From NCBI GenBank assembly GCA_037954665.1, contig JBBMOL010000206.1, forward strand, positions 992,001 through 1,056,000: 64,000 nt of DNA, in the 5' to 3' direction. The DNA is from Laguncularia racemosa. Taxonomy: Eukaryota; Streptophyta; Magnoliopsida; Myrtales; Combretaceae. Below are positions 42,446 to 53,905 of this stretch, in pieces. The notes below the pieces were generated by a model. That model was not told the DNA's origin. It saw only the letters and a program-made list of their open reading frames with translations, and did not search any database. The stretch's first letter is position 1. The number at the start of each line of letters is the position of its first letter. The translations under genes and the position numbers were made by a program.

Positions 42446-43259
42446 TGATAGGAATCAAAATCCGACAAGACTTATCAGTAGGGCAATAACTAAAGGATTT
42501 CGAATCTTGGCGATGACGACCCATTTTGAGCAAATCGACCTCGGAATTATTTATATACTAACCTCTTTTATCTTATTCATGTATTTTATATTCCAATAGG
42601 AATACTTATCATGCTTTACAGGGCAATGGACAAACTCACTTAAACTCAGCTTGTGGGTTATCCATGGACCGACCTGAACCGGCGGTGAGTTGGGCCGATG
42701 GATCCTATAGAAGACCGGCATCATGAAGAGCATTTCTTTTATGTATTTTTCATTTTATGAACTATTTTAGTTTATTTTGGTTTTGGGACACTTTTATTTC
42801 TTTGTAACTTTCATTTAGGGTTAGCCACCTTAAAAGTGGCAAACTTGTAATTTTGAGCACTTTTTAACCCTAGCATAGCAAGTATAAATACTTGCTTAAG
42901 AGAGGGTTTGAGGAGATTATTTTTGCAGAATATACACCTCTTTTCACGTGTGAATTAGGGTTCATACCTTGGTTCCAACTCTTATCAATTTCAATTCCAA
43001 GACTTGAAATTGTAGCGAGTGCAACATCTTGAAATTGTGAGTTATATCAATTTCATTTTGTTGTGATTTCTTTTCTTCTCTAGTGTGTTGTATCTAGGGT
43101 TGATTTGAGATAGTTCTTGGTCAGATTTACATGTTATTATTCACGAATTCTTGTGATTATTTGAAGGAAATTATCAAATTGATTCCATTCATCTTTAAGG
43201 TTTTCCTTGAAAACGTGATTTTCACCATTGGGAAAGGGATCTTGTTTTTAGGCACATCA
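42446..43259 (+). repeat. 5' LTR of E2, with internal deletion
   Basis: TGATAGGAATCAAAATCC to TTTTTAGGCACATCA, 814 bp. TATA palindrome at 42878-42895. The deletion joins GGGATCTTG (43237-43245) to the end of the extended LTR. Confidence 0.8.
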
Positions 43260-43265
43260 TCTTTT

Positions 43266-43277
43266 TGGTATCAGAGA
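43266..43277 (+). other. Primer-binding site of E2
   Basis: TGGTATCAGAGA, one base off the initiator Met tRNA complement, after the LTR end. Confidence 0.85.
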
Positions 43278-44401
43278 TCTTGTTGAGAGAAGGGAATTGG
43301 TTGTATTCAATTTCGTGGAAGTGATCATCAAATAGGGTTGATCAAGTGAAAACCGAAATTGTGTTGTTGTTGTTGTTGTTTGATATTGCGAAATTGTTTT
43401 GGATTGGGAATTGATTTGCTGGTTGTTGGAGTTGATTTGGGAAGGTTATTATATCACTTTATGGACACTAATTCACGTGGAAGAGCAAAAGTACAAAGTG
43501 AAGTTACTTTAGCAAATTTTTGTTTTTGAAATTGTGAAACTTCCCAATTGTTGCCGTGAAGTAGCTTGTGGCGTGAGGAGTTATGAAGTTTGTTGTTTGA
43601 ATTCCATTGTGTAATTCTAAATTTGTGAAGTAAAATTTGCAGATTACATTAAGTTTGGTTAGTAAGGAATTATTTGAATTCAAATCATATGCAATTAAGT
43701 TGTGGGAGTTAATGATTGCTATTTGAATTTGAATTCATTGTCACCAATTGAGGAAGGCTTGCAATAAGTGAAGTTATTTGAATTTCAAATTGAAAGTTGC
43801 TACCTATAGTGGGCTTCAGAATTCATTTTGGGAAAGTTACTTATTAATCTTTTGTCTTCATTATTTGCCATGGAAGTTGAAGACTACTTGTAATCAATAT
43901 TCACCTTGTTGTTGCCGTGGAAGTGATACATCTTAATTTTTTTGTTGTTTGTGTTGTTGCCGTGGAGTTATTGGTGGATTGAGTGCACCGTGATTGAAGG
44001 TGTGTGTGGTGGTGTAAATTTGTGGATTTATGTGGATTAAAGGTGCTGCACATCAAGATCAATTGTAGGTGTGAAACCGTGGCAATAAAGGAAAATTGAA
44101 GTAGTGGAATTTGAATTCAAAAACAAACATTAAAGTGTGAAAGTAATTGAACTTATTACTTCAACACTTGTGAGTTGAATTTAATTTCTTAACTACTTAG
44201 AAGTATTTATTTGTGCTTCACTTATTCTAATATACTTGAAGTGATAAAAAGTATTTATTGCATTGGTGACTTGTTGCACTGTGGGTGTATAAGTGTGTGT
44301 GTTGTTATCCAAACTTGTTATTGTGAGTGGTGAAGTGAAGGGAGTGTGCTACAAATTATTTGAGATTACATTTGTACTTTAGATAAATCGCATCCACAAA
44401 C
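43278..44401 (+). other. Leader of E2
   Basis: Non-coding, GTTG-rich, with repeated TTGCCGTG motifs (for example 43550, 43911, 43956). No gene seen. Confidence 0.65.
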
Positions 44402-45286
44402 ATGTCCTATGATAGTGTGAATGGGTACATTGGCAATGAGGCCAATAGCCAAGTGGGTAGCAGACCAAGTCATCGAAATACAAATGGAAGAACTCTAGAT
44501 GAGCAACTTCGGGACCTTTCCACACTTGTTGCTACATTAGCAACAAGGATTGATAGGATGACATTGCCACCACCACTTGTGGTAAACCTTATGGCACCAC
44601 CTAGAGTAAAGGGAGATTATCATGCTCTTAGGGAAGATAGAGATGATAATTTTGGCTTAATCCATACCCGGACAGGGAATTTAGACCACCTCGAGGACTA
44701 GAGTGTGCGAAGCTACAAATGCCTTCATTTGATGGTAGGGGTTCCACAGATGATTTCCTAAACTGGGAGGACCAAATTGTGCAGACGCAACTATGCCAAC
44801 CTTCAAAGGTTCTTGAGGGCTCTAGTGACACGAGCCAACCCTTAGAGCATAAAATTTGTTAGACACCGATGTGCCAACCTTTAGAGGATCCTGATAATCA
44901 TACTCAGACAAGCAGACCACCAGAGAGCCAGACTGTTCAAAGACAGTTATGTTCACCTTCAGAGGTTTTAGAGGGTAATGAGCAGTTGGGCCAACCATTA
45001 GAAGACCTTGAGGATCAGCATCATATAGATGAGTCAGAAAAAGAGGAAACAAACTCAATGGAATGGGTTGAGACAGGGGAGACATCAGTAGATAATGAGT
45101 CCATATTTTTGTTGCAGATGAGATACATCCAGAAATGGAGGAGAGAAAACAATCACCTACTATGGTATTCCATACATTGGGATTCTGTAGAGATACTTCT
45201 TCAGATGGATTGCTTTTAGAAAATAGATTCTCTACTGCATTCGATCTGCCAGATTTGAGGACAAATCTTTTTGAGGCCCGAGGAGA
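44402..45286 (+). pseudogene. Gag-like ORF of E2, frameshifted
   Basis: Starts MSYDSVNGYIGNEANSQVGS and continues RTLDEQLRDLSTLVATLATR to about 44650, where a frame change occurs. The segment LQMPSFDGRGSTDD near 44720 is the start of the gag core that is complete in F. Three LCQP/CSPSEVLEG-like repeats lie at 44790-44975. The end again reads DLRTNLFEARGDD and passes into the LTR as TRLIIRAITKGFRILAM, open to 45518. Compared with C it keeps more of the gag core, so C probably arose by further deletion. Confidence 0.75.
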
Positions 45287-46512
45287 TGATAGGAATCAAA
45301 ATTCGACAAGACTTATCATTAGGGCAATAACTAAAGGATTTCGAATCTTGGCGATGACGACCCATTTTGAGCAAATCGACCCCGGAATTATTTATATACT
45401 AACCTCTTTTATCTTATTCATGTATTTTATATTCCAACAGGAATACTTATCATGCTTTACAGGGCAATGGACAAACTCACTTAAACTTAGCTTGTGGGTT
45501 ATCCATGGACCGACCTGAACCGGCGATGAGCTGGGCCGATGGATCCTATAGAAGACCGGCATCATGAAGAGCATTTCTTTTATGTATTTTTCATTTTATG
45601 AACTATTTTAGTTGTATTTTGGTTTTGGGACACTTTTATTTCTTTGTAACTTTCATTTAGGGTTAGCCACCTTAAAAGTGGCAAACTTGTAATTTTGAGC
45701 ACTTTTTAACCCTAGCAGTAGCAAGTATAAATACTTGCTTAAGAGAGGGTTTGAGGAGATTATTTTTGCAGAATATACACCTCTTTTCACGTGTGAATTA
45801 GGGTTCATACCTTGGTTCCAACTCTTATCAATTTCAATTCCAAGACTTGAAATTGTGGCGAGTGCAACATCTTGAAATTGTGAGTTATATCAATTTCATT
45901 TTGTTGTGATTTCTTTTCTTCTCTAGTGTGTTGTATCTAGGGTTGATTTGAGATAGTTCTTGGTCAGATTTACATGTTATTATTCACGAATTCTTGTGAT
46001 TATTTGAAGGAAATTATCAAATTGATTCCATTCATCTTTAAGGTTTTCCTTGAAAACGTGATTTTCACCATTGGGAAAGGGATCTTACTTTACGGTTTTC
46101 TTTGTCAAATTGAGGCTTCATTTGCGTGGATTATATGAAATTAGAGTGTTGTTAGAAGGCATTTTCTTTGGGGTATTCTGATTATATTATTGGTTAATTG
46201 AATTTCATCATTTCAACATTAGGGTTCATTTGAAAAGTGCCATTTTTGGATCCGATTTTGCCTAGACTTGAGATAGTTGATCTTAAGTCTTTTGGATTTG
46301 CTTTAGAGTGTGATTAGGCACATCATCTTTTTGGTATCAGAGCTATATCATATTTGGATTTAAGATTCAAACACATCATAATTGAAGAATTGGTTAAATT
46401 CATTGGAAATTGACGGCATTGTTCATGTGATTGAGACTAGTTTGATTGACATTGTTGGATTGTCTTTCAAATTGGTTTTTATATGTGCTTAATCTTGATT
46501 TTAGGTACATCA
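45287..46512 (+). repeat. 3' LTR of E2, extended type with embedded LTR end and PBS
   Basis: Starts TGATAGGAATCAAAATTC. Inside, AGGCACATCA ends at 46325 and a perfect PBS TGGTATCAGAGC follows at 46332-46343. The real outer end is TTTAGGTACATCA at 46512, next to the TSD. TATA palindrome at 45721-45738. Confidence 0.8.
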
Positions 46513-47420
46513 CCTAAGGGATTAGAATATGTGAAATTGTAGATACCTTCATTTGATGGCAAGGGCTCAACAGATGGTTACTTAGATTAGGAGGGTAAGG
46601 TTGAGGGCCTTTTTGAGTGTTATGAGATTGATGATAACACTAGGGTTCGTCTTGTAGCTGTGGAGTTCATAGGTTATGCCACCTTATGGTAGAAGAATCT
46701 GGTGATCAACAGGCAAAGGGATGGAGAGGCTGAAATATACACCTAGAGAGACATGAAACGGGTTCTAAGGAAAAGGTTCATTCTTGGGCACTATAGGTAG
46801 GAACTGTTTATGCGTCTCTAAACATTGAGACAAGGAGGCAAAATAGTGGATGACTATGTTTAAGAGTTTAAGACGTGAATGATCAGATGTGGATCAATAG
46901 AACCTCCTGAGCAAAACCCTAGCATGTTTTGTGTTTAGGTTGAAATACGAGATAGCTTATGTTGTTGAGCTGCAAAGATATAGTACACTTGATGAGGCTA
47001 TATAGTTAACCTTAAAAGTAGAAAGGCAGAGGCGATCCAATCCATTCTAGGTCACTAGTAACAGGCATAGTACTACTACTAAGCCTATAGGGGCTGATGG
47101 TCAGTTGAGTGGACCAAAGGGAGTAGGCGAACATGCTAGGGTTGTAAACAGAGTTATCCCTAGCATAGAAAAGGAGACAAATGTTTCTAGCAAAGGCAAA
47201 GAGGTAGTTGGATCTAATGTTAGGCAAATAGTACCAGGGTCAACCAGTGGGAAGATGCATCGGATTAAATGTTTCAAATGCATGGGATTTGGACATATGG
47301 CTGCATAGTGTCCCAATAAAAGAGTAATGACTATTATGGAGGGCATCGAAGAAGATGATGAGGAAGAAGTTGTCGAGCCTATAGATTTATCCATAGCCTT
47401 GCAGGAGTACTATGATGATT
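46513..47420 (+). pseudogene. Gag core and zinc knuckle of F
   Basis: Continues the F gag: PKGLEYVKL, IPSFDGKGSTDGYLD, LFECYEIDDNTRVRL, RDMKRVLRKRFILGHY and later a CCHC knuckle CFKCMGFGHMAA at 47272-47308, whose last Cys follows a stop. Stops are frequent, many as TAG. An acidic region follows (EEDDEEEVVEP near 47345). Gag packages element RNA. Confidence 0.8.
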
Positions 47421-48010
47421 AGAACGCCAAGACACATGAGGACAAAAAGGGTGAAAATTACTTACCTATTGATGTGTTGCACAGGGTTTTGAATTTATCT
47501 CCAAATACCAAGGACATATAGAGGGAGAACCTGCTCCACACACCTTATCGAATTTGAGGTAACCTATGTGTGCTTTTCATTGATGGTGGTAGTTGCACTA
47601 ATGTCATATCTGCTGCATTAGTAGATAACTTACAACTAGCCACTAGCCTGCATTCTAGCCTTTATAAATTGCATTGGTTAGACGATTGAGGTAGTCTGCA
47701 TGTTACATAGCGGGCAAAGGTGCCAATCAGTATAGGAGAAAAATATAGTGATGAGATTATCTGTGATATGCTTTCTATGTGCGCCTTTCACTTATTATTG
47801 GGTAAACCCTGGTTATTTGATAGAAAGGTGTTACATATGGATAGTCTTGACTCCTATGTCTCCATCTAAGGTGTGCTCTTACCAAGAACAAATTAGAAAC
47901 ACCTCTAGCTCTTCCAAAAGTCCAGCCAACAAGCAAACACAAACACTGGGTTTCAGTCCAAGAGAAGACCCCTTAGATTTGAGGGCAAATCTTTTAGAGG
48001 CTCGAAGAGA
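47421..48010 (+). pseudogene. Protease of F and joined pol tail
   Basis: LFIDGGSCTNVISAALVDNL near 47575 is the protease active site; KLHWLDD, KVPISIGEKYSDEIICDM and LLGKPWLFDRKV follow. After about 47870 the frame passes into LGFSPREDPLDLRANLLEAR near 47946, the last part of pol. RT, RNase H and integrase have been deleted. The ORF at 47748-48065 runs across this junction and into the LTR. Confidence 0.8.
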
Positions 48011-48865
48011 TGATGGGAATCAACCTTATGGTTCCAACAGTGGGAAACCGAACTTCGATACATGAGCCTAGAATCTACATATGGCCACATTTTATCTAAT
48101 AATGTTTTTATTTTGCACTTTAGCAGGTACATTCATTTGTTTTTATAGGATGACTAAATAACATGCACTAAGGATCAACTTACGGGACATTCTTGGAGTC
48201 ACATCCAACGACCCACAAATTGTTCAATTGAAGTGAAGAACTGGCCACTTAAAGACCATTTGTATTTGTAATTGTTGCTTATGAGAACCAGCCATTTTAT
48301 TTTGTACTTGTAATTTTTCCTTTGGAAAAACCGGCCACTTTAGTGGCATCTTTGTAATTTTTGGTATGTTTTTAACCTGATAGGAGCAAGTATAAATTCT
48401 TGCTAACTAGGGTTTTTAGGAAGATTTTGACAATTTGAGAAAAACAAACACTTTGTGCTGTAAGGGTTCATCCTTTGCATATAAAGATCTTTTATCAATT
48501 TCTTTATGAAATTATGGCGATAATCAACTTAAGTGGATTGTGAGTCATATAAATCTTACTATTGTTGTTTACAAATTGTGTTTAGTGAGTAGTATCTAAG
48601 TATAATTTATTGGTTACTTATTTATCACGTGAATTAGGGTTGTATATTTCATATTTGATCATTTCAATTTGAGATTGAATTCTAGTTCATTTGCGAGTTG
48701 TTCCATTAAAGATTATACAATTATTTGTTCTTACATCCATTTAGTGTTCAAAACTCATGAATTAGATTCCAATTTAAAGTGATTTTGACACACCTTTTTG
48801 TTGAGGAGTTGGTTGTTCATGCCTTGTGATTGATGTGTTTGCTATCTAATTGGTTAGGCACATCA
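48011..48865 (+). repeat. 3' LTR of F
   Basis: TGATGGGAATCAACC to TTAGGCACATCA, 855 bp. Its first 150 bp resemble 63335-63478. TATA palindrome variant GCAAGTATAAATTCTTGC at 48386-48403. The right flank AGAGG is not matched on the left, where F is truncated. Confidence 0.85.
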
Positions 48866-50061
48866 AGAGGACACATAGCTAATTAATGTCTAAATAGAAG
48901 AGTTATGGTGAAGAGGGAAAATGGAGAGATTGAAACTAATACTGATTTGGATCATGATTCTATGCCACCATTGGAGGATGATGATGGGGAGGAGTATGTT
49001 GTTCAAGGGGAGTTGTTAGTAACCAAGAGGGATTTGAGCGTGCAAATAAAAGGAGAGGCAAATGTGCAACGAGATAATATCTTTCATACTAGATGCCTAG
49101 TTCAAAACAAGGTGTGTAGTGTGATTATTGATGGTTGGAGTTATACAAATGTTGCTAACACAACCATGGTGGAAAAATTGGGGCTTCCCTTAAGTAAGTA
49201 TCCTTACCCTTATAAATTGCAATGGCTGAATGATAGTGGTAAAGTGAGAGTCACAAAATAGGTGTTGGTTTCTTTTAACATCGGAAAGTATGGGGATGAA
49301 ATTCTATGTGATGTAGTTCCAATGCAAGCTACAAATTTGTTATTAGGGAGGTCATGGCAATTTGATAGGCAGGTGAAGCATGATAGATTCACCAATAAGT
49401 ACTCTTTTATACATGAGCAAAAACATATTACTCATTGTCCTTTGATACCTAGTGTGGTTTATGAAGATCAAGTGAGATTATAGAGAGAGAGAAAGAGAAC
49501 AAAAGAGAGTGAGTGCTAAAAATAAACTGAGTGTTGTTGTAGAAGAAAAAGAGAGTGCGTCTAAGTCAAATGAAAAAGCAAAGAGAGGAAAAAAATTGGG
49601 TGTTGAGAGAAAAACAAAGTGGAAAGAAAATTTTTGTGTGAGGGCTAATGAGGTTAAGAATGCTCTATTTTTAGGAACAAAGAGATCTGCTAAGGTTCAT
49701 GACAAGGCCAAGCTTAATATTGGGCGATGGAAGGAACAATATGTAAAATAAGCTAACAAAGGGCATCGTGAATTACACTTTGAACCCAGAGATTGGGTTT
49801 GGGTGCACATGCTCCAAAAGCAATTCCCAACATAGAGACAAGGGTCCATTCCAAGTTCTCAAGTGCATCAATGACAATGCTTACAAATTGGAATTGCTAG
49901 GTAAGTATCAAGCTAGTGCTATTGCTAATGTTGATTTAAGTCCTTATGATGCAGGTGACGATTTGAGGAAAAATCATTTTCAAGAGGAGGGGAATGATGA
50001 AGATCATGCTAGGAAGATTAGTCCAAGGATGATCGAGATCAAGCTAGGTAGATTAGACTGA
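48866..50061 (+). pseudogene. Element B: zinc knuckle to protease joined to integrase C-terminus
   Basis: The frame starts within a zinc knuckle (RGHIAN before a stop and CLNRRVMV), continues NGEIETNTDLDHDSMPPLED and the protease (CLVQNKVCSVIIDGWSYTN near 49115, then PYKLQWLNDSGKVRV and LLLGRSWQFDRQV), with a stop at 49259. Near 49680 it jumps to the integrase C-terminus (GRWKEQY, ANKGHRELHFEPRDW, then GPFQVLKCINDNAYKLELLG) and ends IKLGRLD at 50061. RT, RNase H and most of integrase are deleted. The active-site DGG is changed to DGW. Confidence 0.8.
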
Positions 50062-50710
50062 GGAGCACAGCTATACTAAAAGTGCGGAGCACGGACGTGG
50101 AAGTTGAGGAAGAGATTTAAGGCCGATAGCTTCAAAACTAATCAAGGCTGCCAACTTGGCGGTGTAAGCTACTAGCCTAAATGGCCGGCATGGAAAAGTA
50201 GGCCATCGGCTTAAGTGGTCGGCGTAGATCCAAGGAAGACCAGTTAAATGGAGATCCAAAGCCACTAGCTTTGGTGTTGGCTTTGACTACAATTATAGGC
50301 TGGCTTTGTAATATTTTAGGCCGCCAGTGTTTAATGTTTATCCTTTATTCGAATTAGGTTTTTTTACGTCGTTTTGTTTACTTATTCTTGTGGGATTGTA
50401 AATAGTCGTCCTAAACTCATTATAACACAGGGAGGAATTGAAGAAATTTTTTTCACAAATTAGAGAGAATTTCTCTGTTGGTTCTTGATAGAATTATCAA
50501 ACTTATTGGAATTTGAATTCATGGCATTCACCCCAAACTTATCAATCGATCATTCCATAATCGATTGTGGCGTTAGCACATATACCATAGTCCTTGTCTC
50601 GTCTATAGACAACGGGTCGCGACTTCCTTCATTCTTGATAGATCCATAGGTTGTGAGGAGTAATAAATCTAGTTGTCAAGTTTTGTCACGGGTTGGTAGG
50701 GTTCGCATCA
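50059..50710 (+). repeat. 3' LTR of element B
   Basis: Probably TGAGGAGCACAG to GGTTCGCATCA. If the start is right, the pol stop codon is the first codon of the LTR. It is colinear with 9803-10441 but clearly diverged. The minus frame at 50071-50265 is a by-product. Confidence 0.75.
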
Positions 50711-50778
50711 CCTTCTCTGTAAAACTGATGGATTTGACATAATAAAATTTCAGTTAGAAACCATCAATTTCACCCAAC
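50711..50778. other. Short unassigned segment between B and A3
   Basis: About 70 bp that I could not match to the families here; right of A3 the host sequence is G2 pol. It may be a decayed part of G2 or other host DNA. Confidence 0.4.
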
Positions 50779-50783
50779 ATCAT

Positions 50784-52120
50784 TGATGAAGGACGAAACG
50801 CTCTTAATTCCTAGATGATTTCAAGTTCTTTTTGTTGTAAATCGAGTGGAAATCATTTAGAATTGGTACTTAATAGCATAATGTATCGCTTTCAGGTGAT
50901 GTGGAACCTATCATGAAGAATCAATTGGATTCATCAAGAAAAGAAAAGGAAAAGCCAAGCTTTTTACCTATACACCCATATGGGCCCAGAAAACTCAGGG
51001 CAATTTCATACAACCCTGTATGGAGGGGCATATGGAGCATCAATTTCAAGCATAGAGACCGCTACACCCCTTCCATACGGGGCATATGGATCAGCCGCGA
51101 CTTTAATTTTCCTGATATTTGCCCCCTTTCTCTTACTTTGTACATGTCTATATATATATATATTTAAGTGGAGAGAGAAAAGGGAGGTAGACCAAGGGTT
51201 TTATTCTTAACACATAACTCACTTTTCTCTCTTGGAACAACAACACAAGAGGATCCTTGTCTCAACCAAAGCATTCAAGATTCGAACTTCCGGGTGGTAA
51301 TCATGAACTCTAGTTGCTCTCCTATCAATTGTATTTACATTTTTTCTCTCATGGAGGAGTAATCTAGAGATCTAGATCTCTTTTGAAACCATTCTTGTCA
51401 TGTGATGAAGGATATATCTTAATGAAGACATATTGATGTTCTTTTGTTTCATTACTTGTTCATGATGTGTATCTTAGATTTATATTTTCGGAGTATGAAT
51501 CTATGTTTGATTTCATTCAAGTTGATTGAGAAATTGCTTGTATGATTAGATCTAAGGGTAATGAATGAGATTTGATCATGATTCTAGAGATAGGATAACG
51601 AAAATCTTCTGTTTACCAACCGAACAGTGAGAGAGTCAAGTGCTTCATGCAATCCTAGGTTGCTATTAGTTGAGAAGAGATTCTAATGGATAAACTTAGG
51701 ATTAGATAAGCTAATAGATTTGAGAGAATAAATAGTTTGACTAATGAAACTCTACAGCTTAAGAACTGAATTGTTTAATCTTTTGTTTCTAATGATTCGC
51801 ATGGCATGAATGGGATTAGAGAGAGATCTAGGTTGCTTAGTTGTTGATTCGAACTCGTGTTTTGTTAAGTTCCTTTTCTTTAACTCAGTACATTTTATAA
51901 TTTGTATCTTTTAGTTAAGTTCATTAAATCATTCACTCGCCTTGATCAGTTGGATAATAGGAACGGAGTAAGTATTAGTAATTGGTGAACTTTAATCTCC
52001 TTGGAACAACCCTGATTTCGAACACTATACTACGCTACGATAGGTGCACTTGCCTATTGCATCGTAGTTGGAAGCAAAGAACAAGTTTATAAATTATTAA
52101 GCTATGATCCACAATGATCA
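50784..52120 (+). repeat. 5' LTR of A3
   Basis: TGATGAAGGACGAAACG to CCACAATGATCA. Contains palindrome-like CCATACGGGGCATATGG (51073-51089) and a TA-rich box (51148-51167). A 29-bp stretch near 51406-51435 is missing in the 3' LTR. Confidence 0.95.
51148..51167 (+). promoter_or_regulatory. Probable TATA box of the A3 LTR
   Basis: A TATATA run ending ATTTAAG, inside the LTR and repeated in the 3' LTR (about 60860-60882). Promoter role is inferred. Confidence 0.5.
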
Positions 52121-52126
52121 AGTTTT

Positions 52127-52144
52127 TGGCGCCGTTGCCGGGGA
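52127..52144 (+). other. Asp-tRNA type primer-binding site of A3
   Basis: TGGCGCCGTTGCCGGGGA, six bases after the LTR; identical to the A2 site. Confidence 0.95.
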
Positions 52145-52279
52145 GTATTAAGGATTTCACCTTTGTTAAGAACACTTCTTACTTATTAATTCAGCTATTT
52201 TCTTTTTATTTGTTTCGTTGATATTCATCTGGTTGATTAAATAGTAAATCTACTGATTTTCTTCTTCTCTTGACAATAC

Positions 52280-53900
52280 AAGACCAAAGGCCATTCCAAG
52301 GGACTTGTTGACTTTAATCAAGAACCTGAAAGAGTTATTCGAAGTTACAAGAAGAGAGGAAAGTTCAAGGTAGAAGCTTCATCAACAAGTCTAAGGGAAG
52401 ACTCACCAAAAGGAGAGATGGAGAATGTACTAGAAGATGATCTGGTTGAAGACCCTTCACCCCCTCATCAGATAGTTCAAAACAGGGGAAGAATGAATGG
52501 TCCTCTAAGAACCAATTTGGACTATTCTCGACCAAATCTTTAAGGTATAACTTCCAGTATTGTCAGACCACGGGTTCAGGTAACCAATTTCGAGATAAAG
52601 CCAAGTATGATCAAGATGGTTCAAGACAATGCCTAATTTGAAGGATTACAGGATAAAGACCCCACAACACATGTTCGACTCTTCTTAGAGTTGTGCGACA
52701 CTTTCAAGTTTAATGGGGTTAGCGAAGATGCAAAAAGGCTTAAACTTTTCCCATTTTCCTTAAGGGGGAAAGCTAGGCAATGGTTGGGGAACTTACCTAA
52801 TGAGTCCATCACTACATGGGATGATTTATTAATGCGATTCATGGACAGATACTTTCCTCCCTCAAAGATTGCCAAACTCATATCAGAGATACAAGGATTC
52901 TATCAGAAGGACTCAGAAACTCTCTTTGAGGCATGGGAGAGATTCAAGGAATCATTGAGAAAATGTCCGCATCATGGGATTCCCGAACGGTGGCAAGTTC
53001 AGTTATTTTACAATGGGCTGAATTATCAGACAAAGCAAATGATTAATGCAACTGCTAGTGGGACTCTCAAACACTAAACCCCAGAGGAAAGCTTACGTCT
53101 TTTTGAAGACATGGCCGAAGACAATTATGAGAGCTCATGTGGTCGAATTAGAGAAAGGACTGCTGGTGTTATGGAGATGGACGTAGCCTCTACTATACTT
53201 GCTAAGGTTGATGCATTAGCAAGACAAGTCAATCAAATGTCTACCTCATCTCAACAAGCAGCAACTGTAGAGCCTTACTTTGAAGAGGGAACAGACACTG
53301 CCTATGTTGATTATATGGGAAGTTCATCTCATCCCTAAAATAACCCATATAGCAACACTTATAATCCAGGTTGGAGGAATCACCTAAACTTTTCGTGGAG
53401 CAACAACAACAACATACAAAGGAGCAACCCTAATCTTCCTCCAGGCTTTTAATGACCACCTAGCCAATCATCTAAGTCGTCGGTTAAGGAGATGCTAACT
53501 AAGCTGGTAAAAGATTCTAAAGAAAGAGATAAGTTAATCCACCAGATTTTGAAAAATCAAGAGACCACTCTTAAGAATCATGATGCATCTATTCACAACC
53601 TGGCGACACAAGTCAGGCAAATGGCCAAACTTCTATCAAAAAGACCTTAGGGCTCACTCCTAGGAAATACAGAACCAAACCCCAGAGAACATGTTAAGGC
53701 AATAGCTTTGAGGAGTGGTAAGGAGCTGCATTCTAAAGTTCAAGAAGAAGAGAACAAGGTAATTGAGTCGACCAAGGAGCTAGCTACCATCAAGAACAAG
53801 GGTAAACAGCTAGATGAGCGAGATTCCACATCAATGCCCATCCTAGAATACAAGCCCACCATTCCCTATCCAACCAGATTAAAGAAAGATAAGATTGATG
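52280..53900 (+). pseudogene. Gag of A3, many stops
   Basis: One frame can be followed from about 52280 (KTKGHSKGLVDFNQEPERVI) through the gag domain (KARQWLGNLPNESITTWDDL, TLFEAWERFKESLRKCPHHG) to AIALRSGKELHSKVQ at 53700. Stops near 52542, 52635, 53076, 53337, 53450 (two adjacent), 53648 and 53905. Most can be explained as C-to-T changes at CAA, CAG or CGA codons. Start codon not clear. Confidence 0.85.
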
Positions 53901-53905
53901 AATAG

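Larger units (their letters stand above)
42446..46512 (+). mobile_element. E2: TP-family non-autonomous element inserted in F gag
   Basis: Left LTR 42446-43259, right LTR 45287-46512 (extended type), TSD TCTAA (42441-42445) and CCTAA (46513-46517) with one transition. Joining the flanks gives a continuous gag reading (RDFRL, then PKGLEYVKL), as in the homologous E2 segment. Internal region has a PBS, leader and a broken gag-like ORF only. The left LTR matches the right one closely but has lost about 400 bp between two ATCTT copies, including the embedded PBS. Confidence 0.85.
41171..48865 (+). mobile_element. F: TP-family element with gag and protease, split by E2
   Basis: A plus-strand leader and gag start (41171-42445) and gag-protease continuation (46513-47870) are separated by E2, whose TSD (TCTAA/CCTAA) lies inside a gag codon run. 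A 3' LTR follows at 48011-48865. The 5' LTR is missing at the A1 junction, and pol after protease has been deleted, leaving only a short pol tail before the 3' LTR. F lies in the zinc-knuckle region of element B. Confidence 0.75.

Noticed and set aside
47101..47308. Host zinc-knuckle protein
   Set aside because: The CCHC motif sits between gag core and aspartic protease of F, in retrotransposon order, with a stop before the last Cys.
51148..51167. TA microsatellite
   Set aside because: It is short, conserved in both A3 LTRs, and better explained as the LTR TATA region.
50784..52120. Host gene promoter or exon near the TATATA run
   Set aside because: The same sequence recurs at 60497-61804 with TSDs outside, so it is an LTR.
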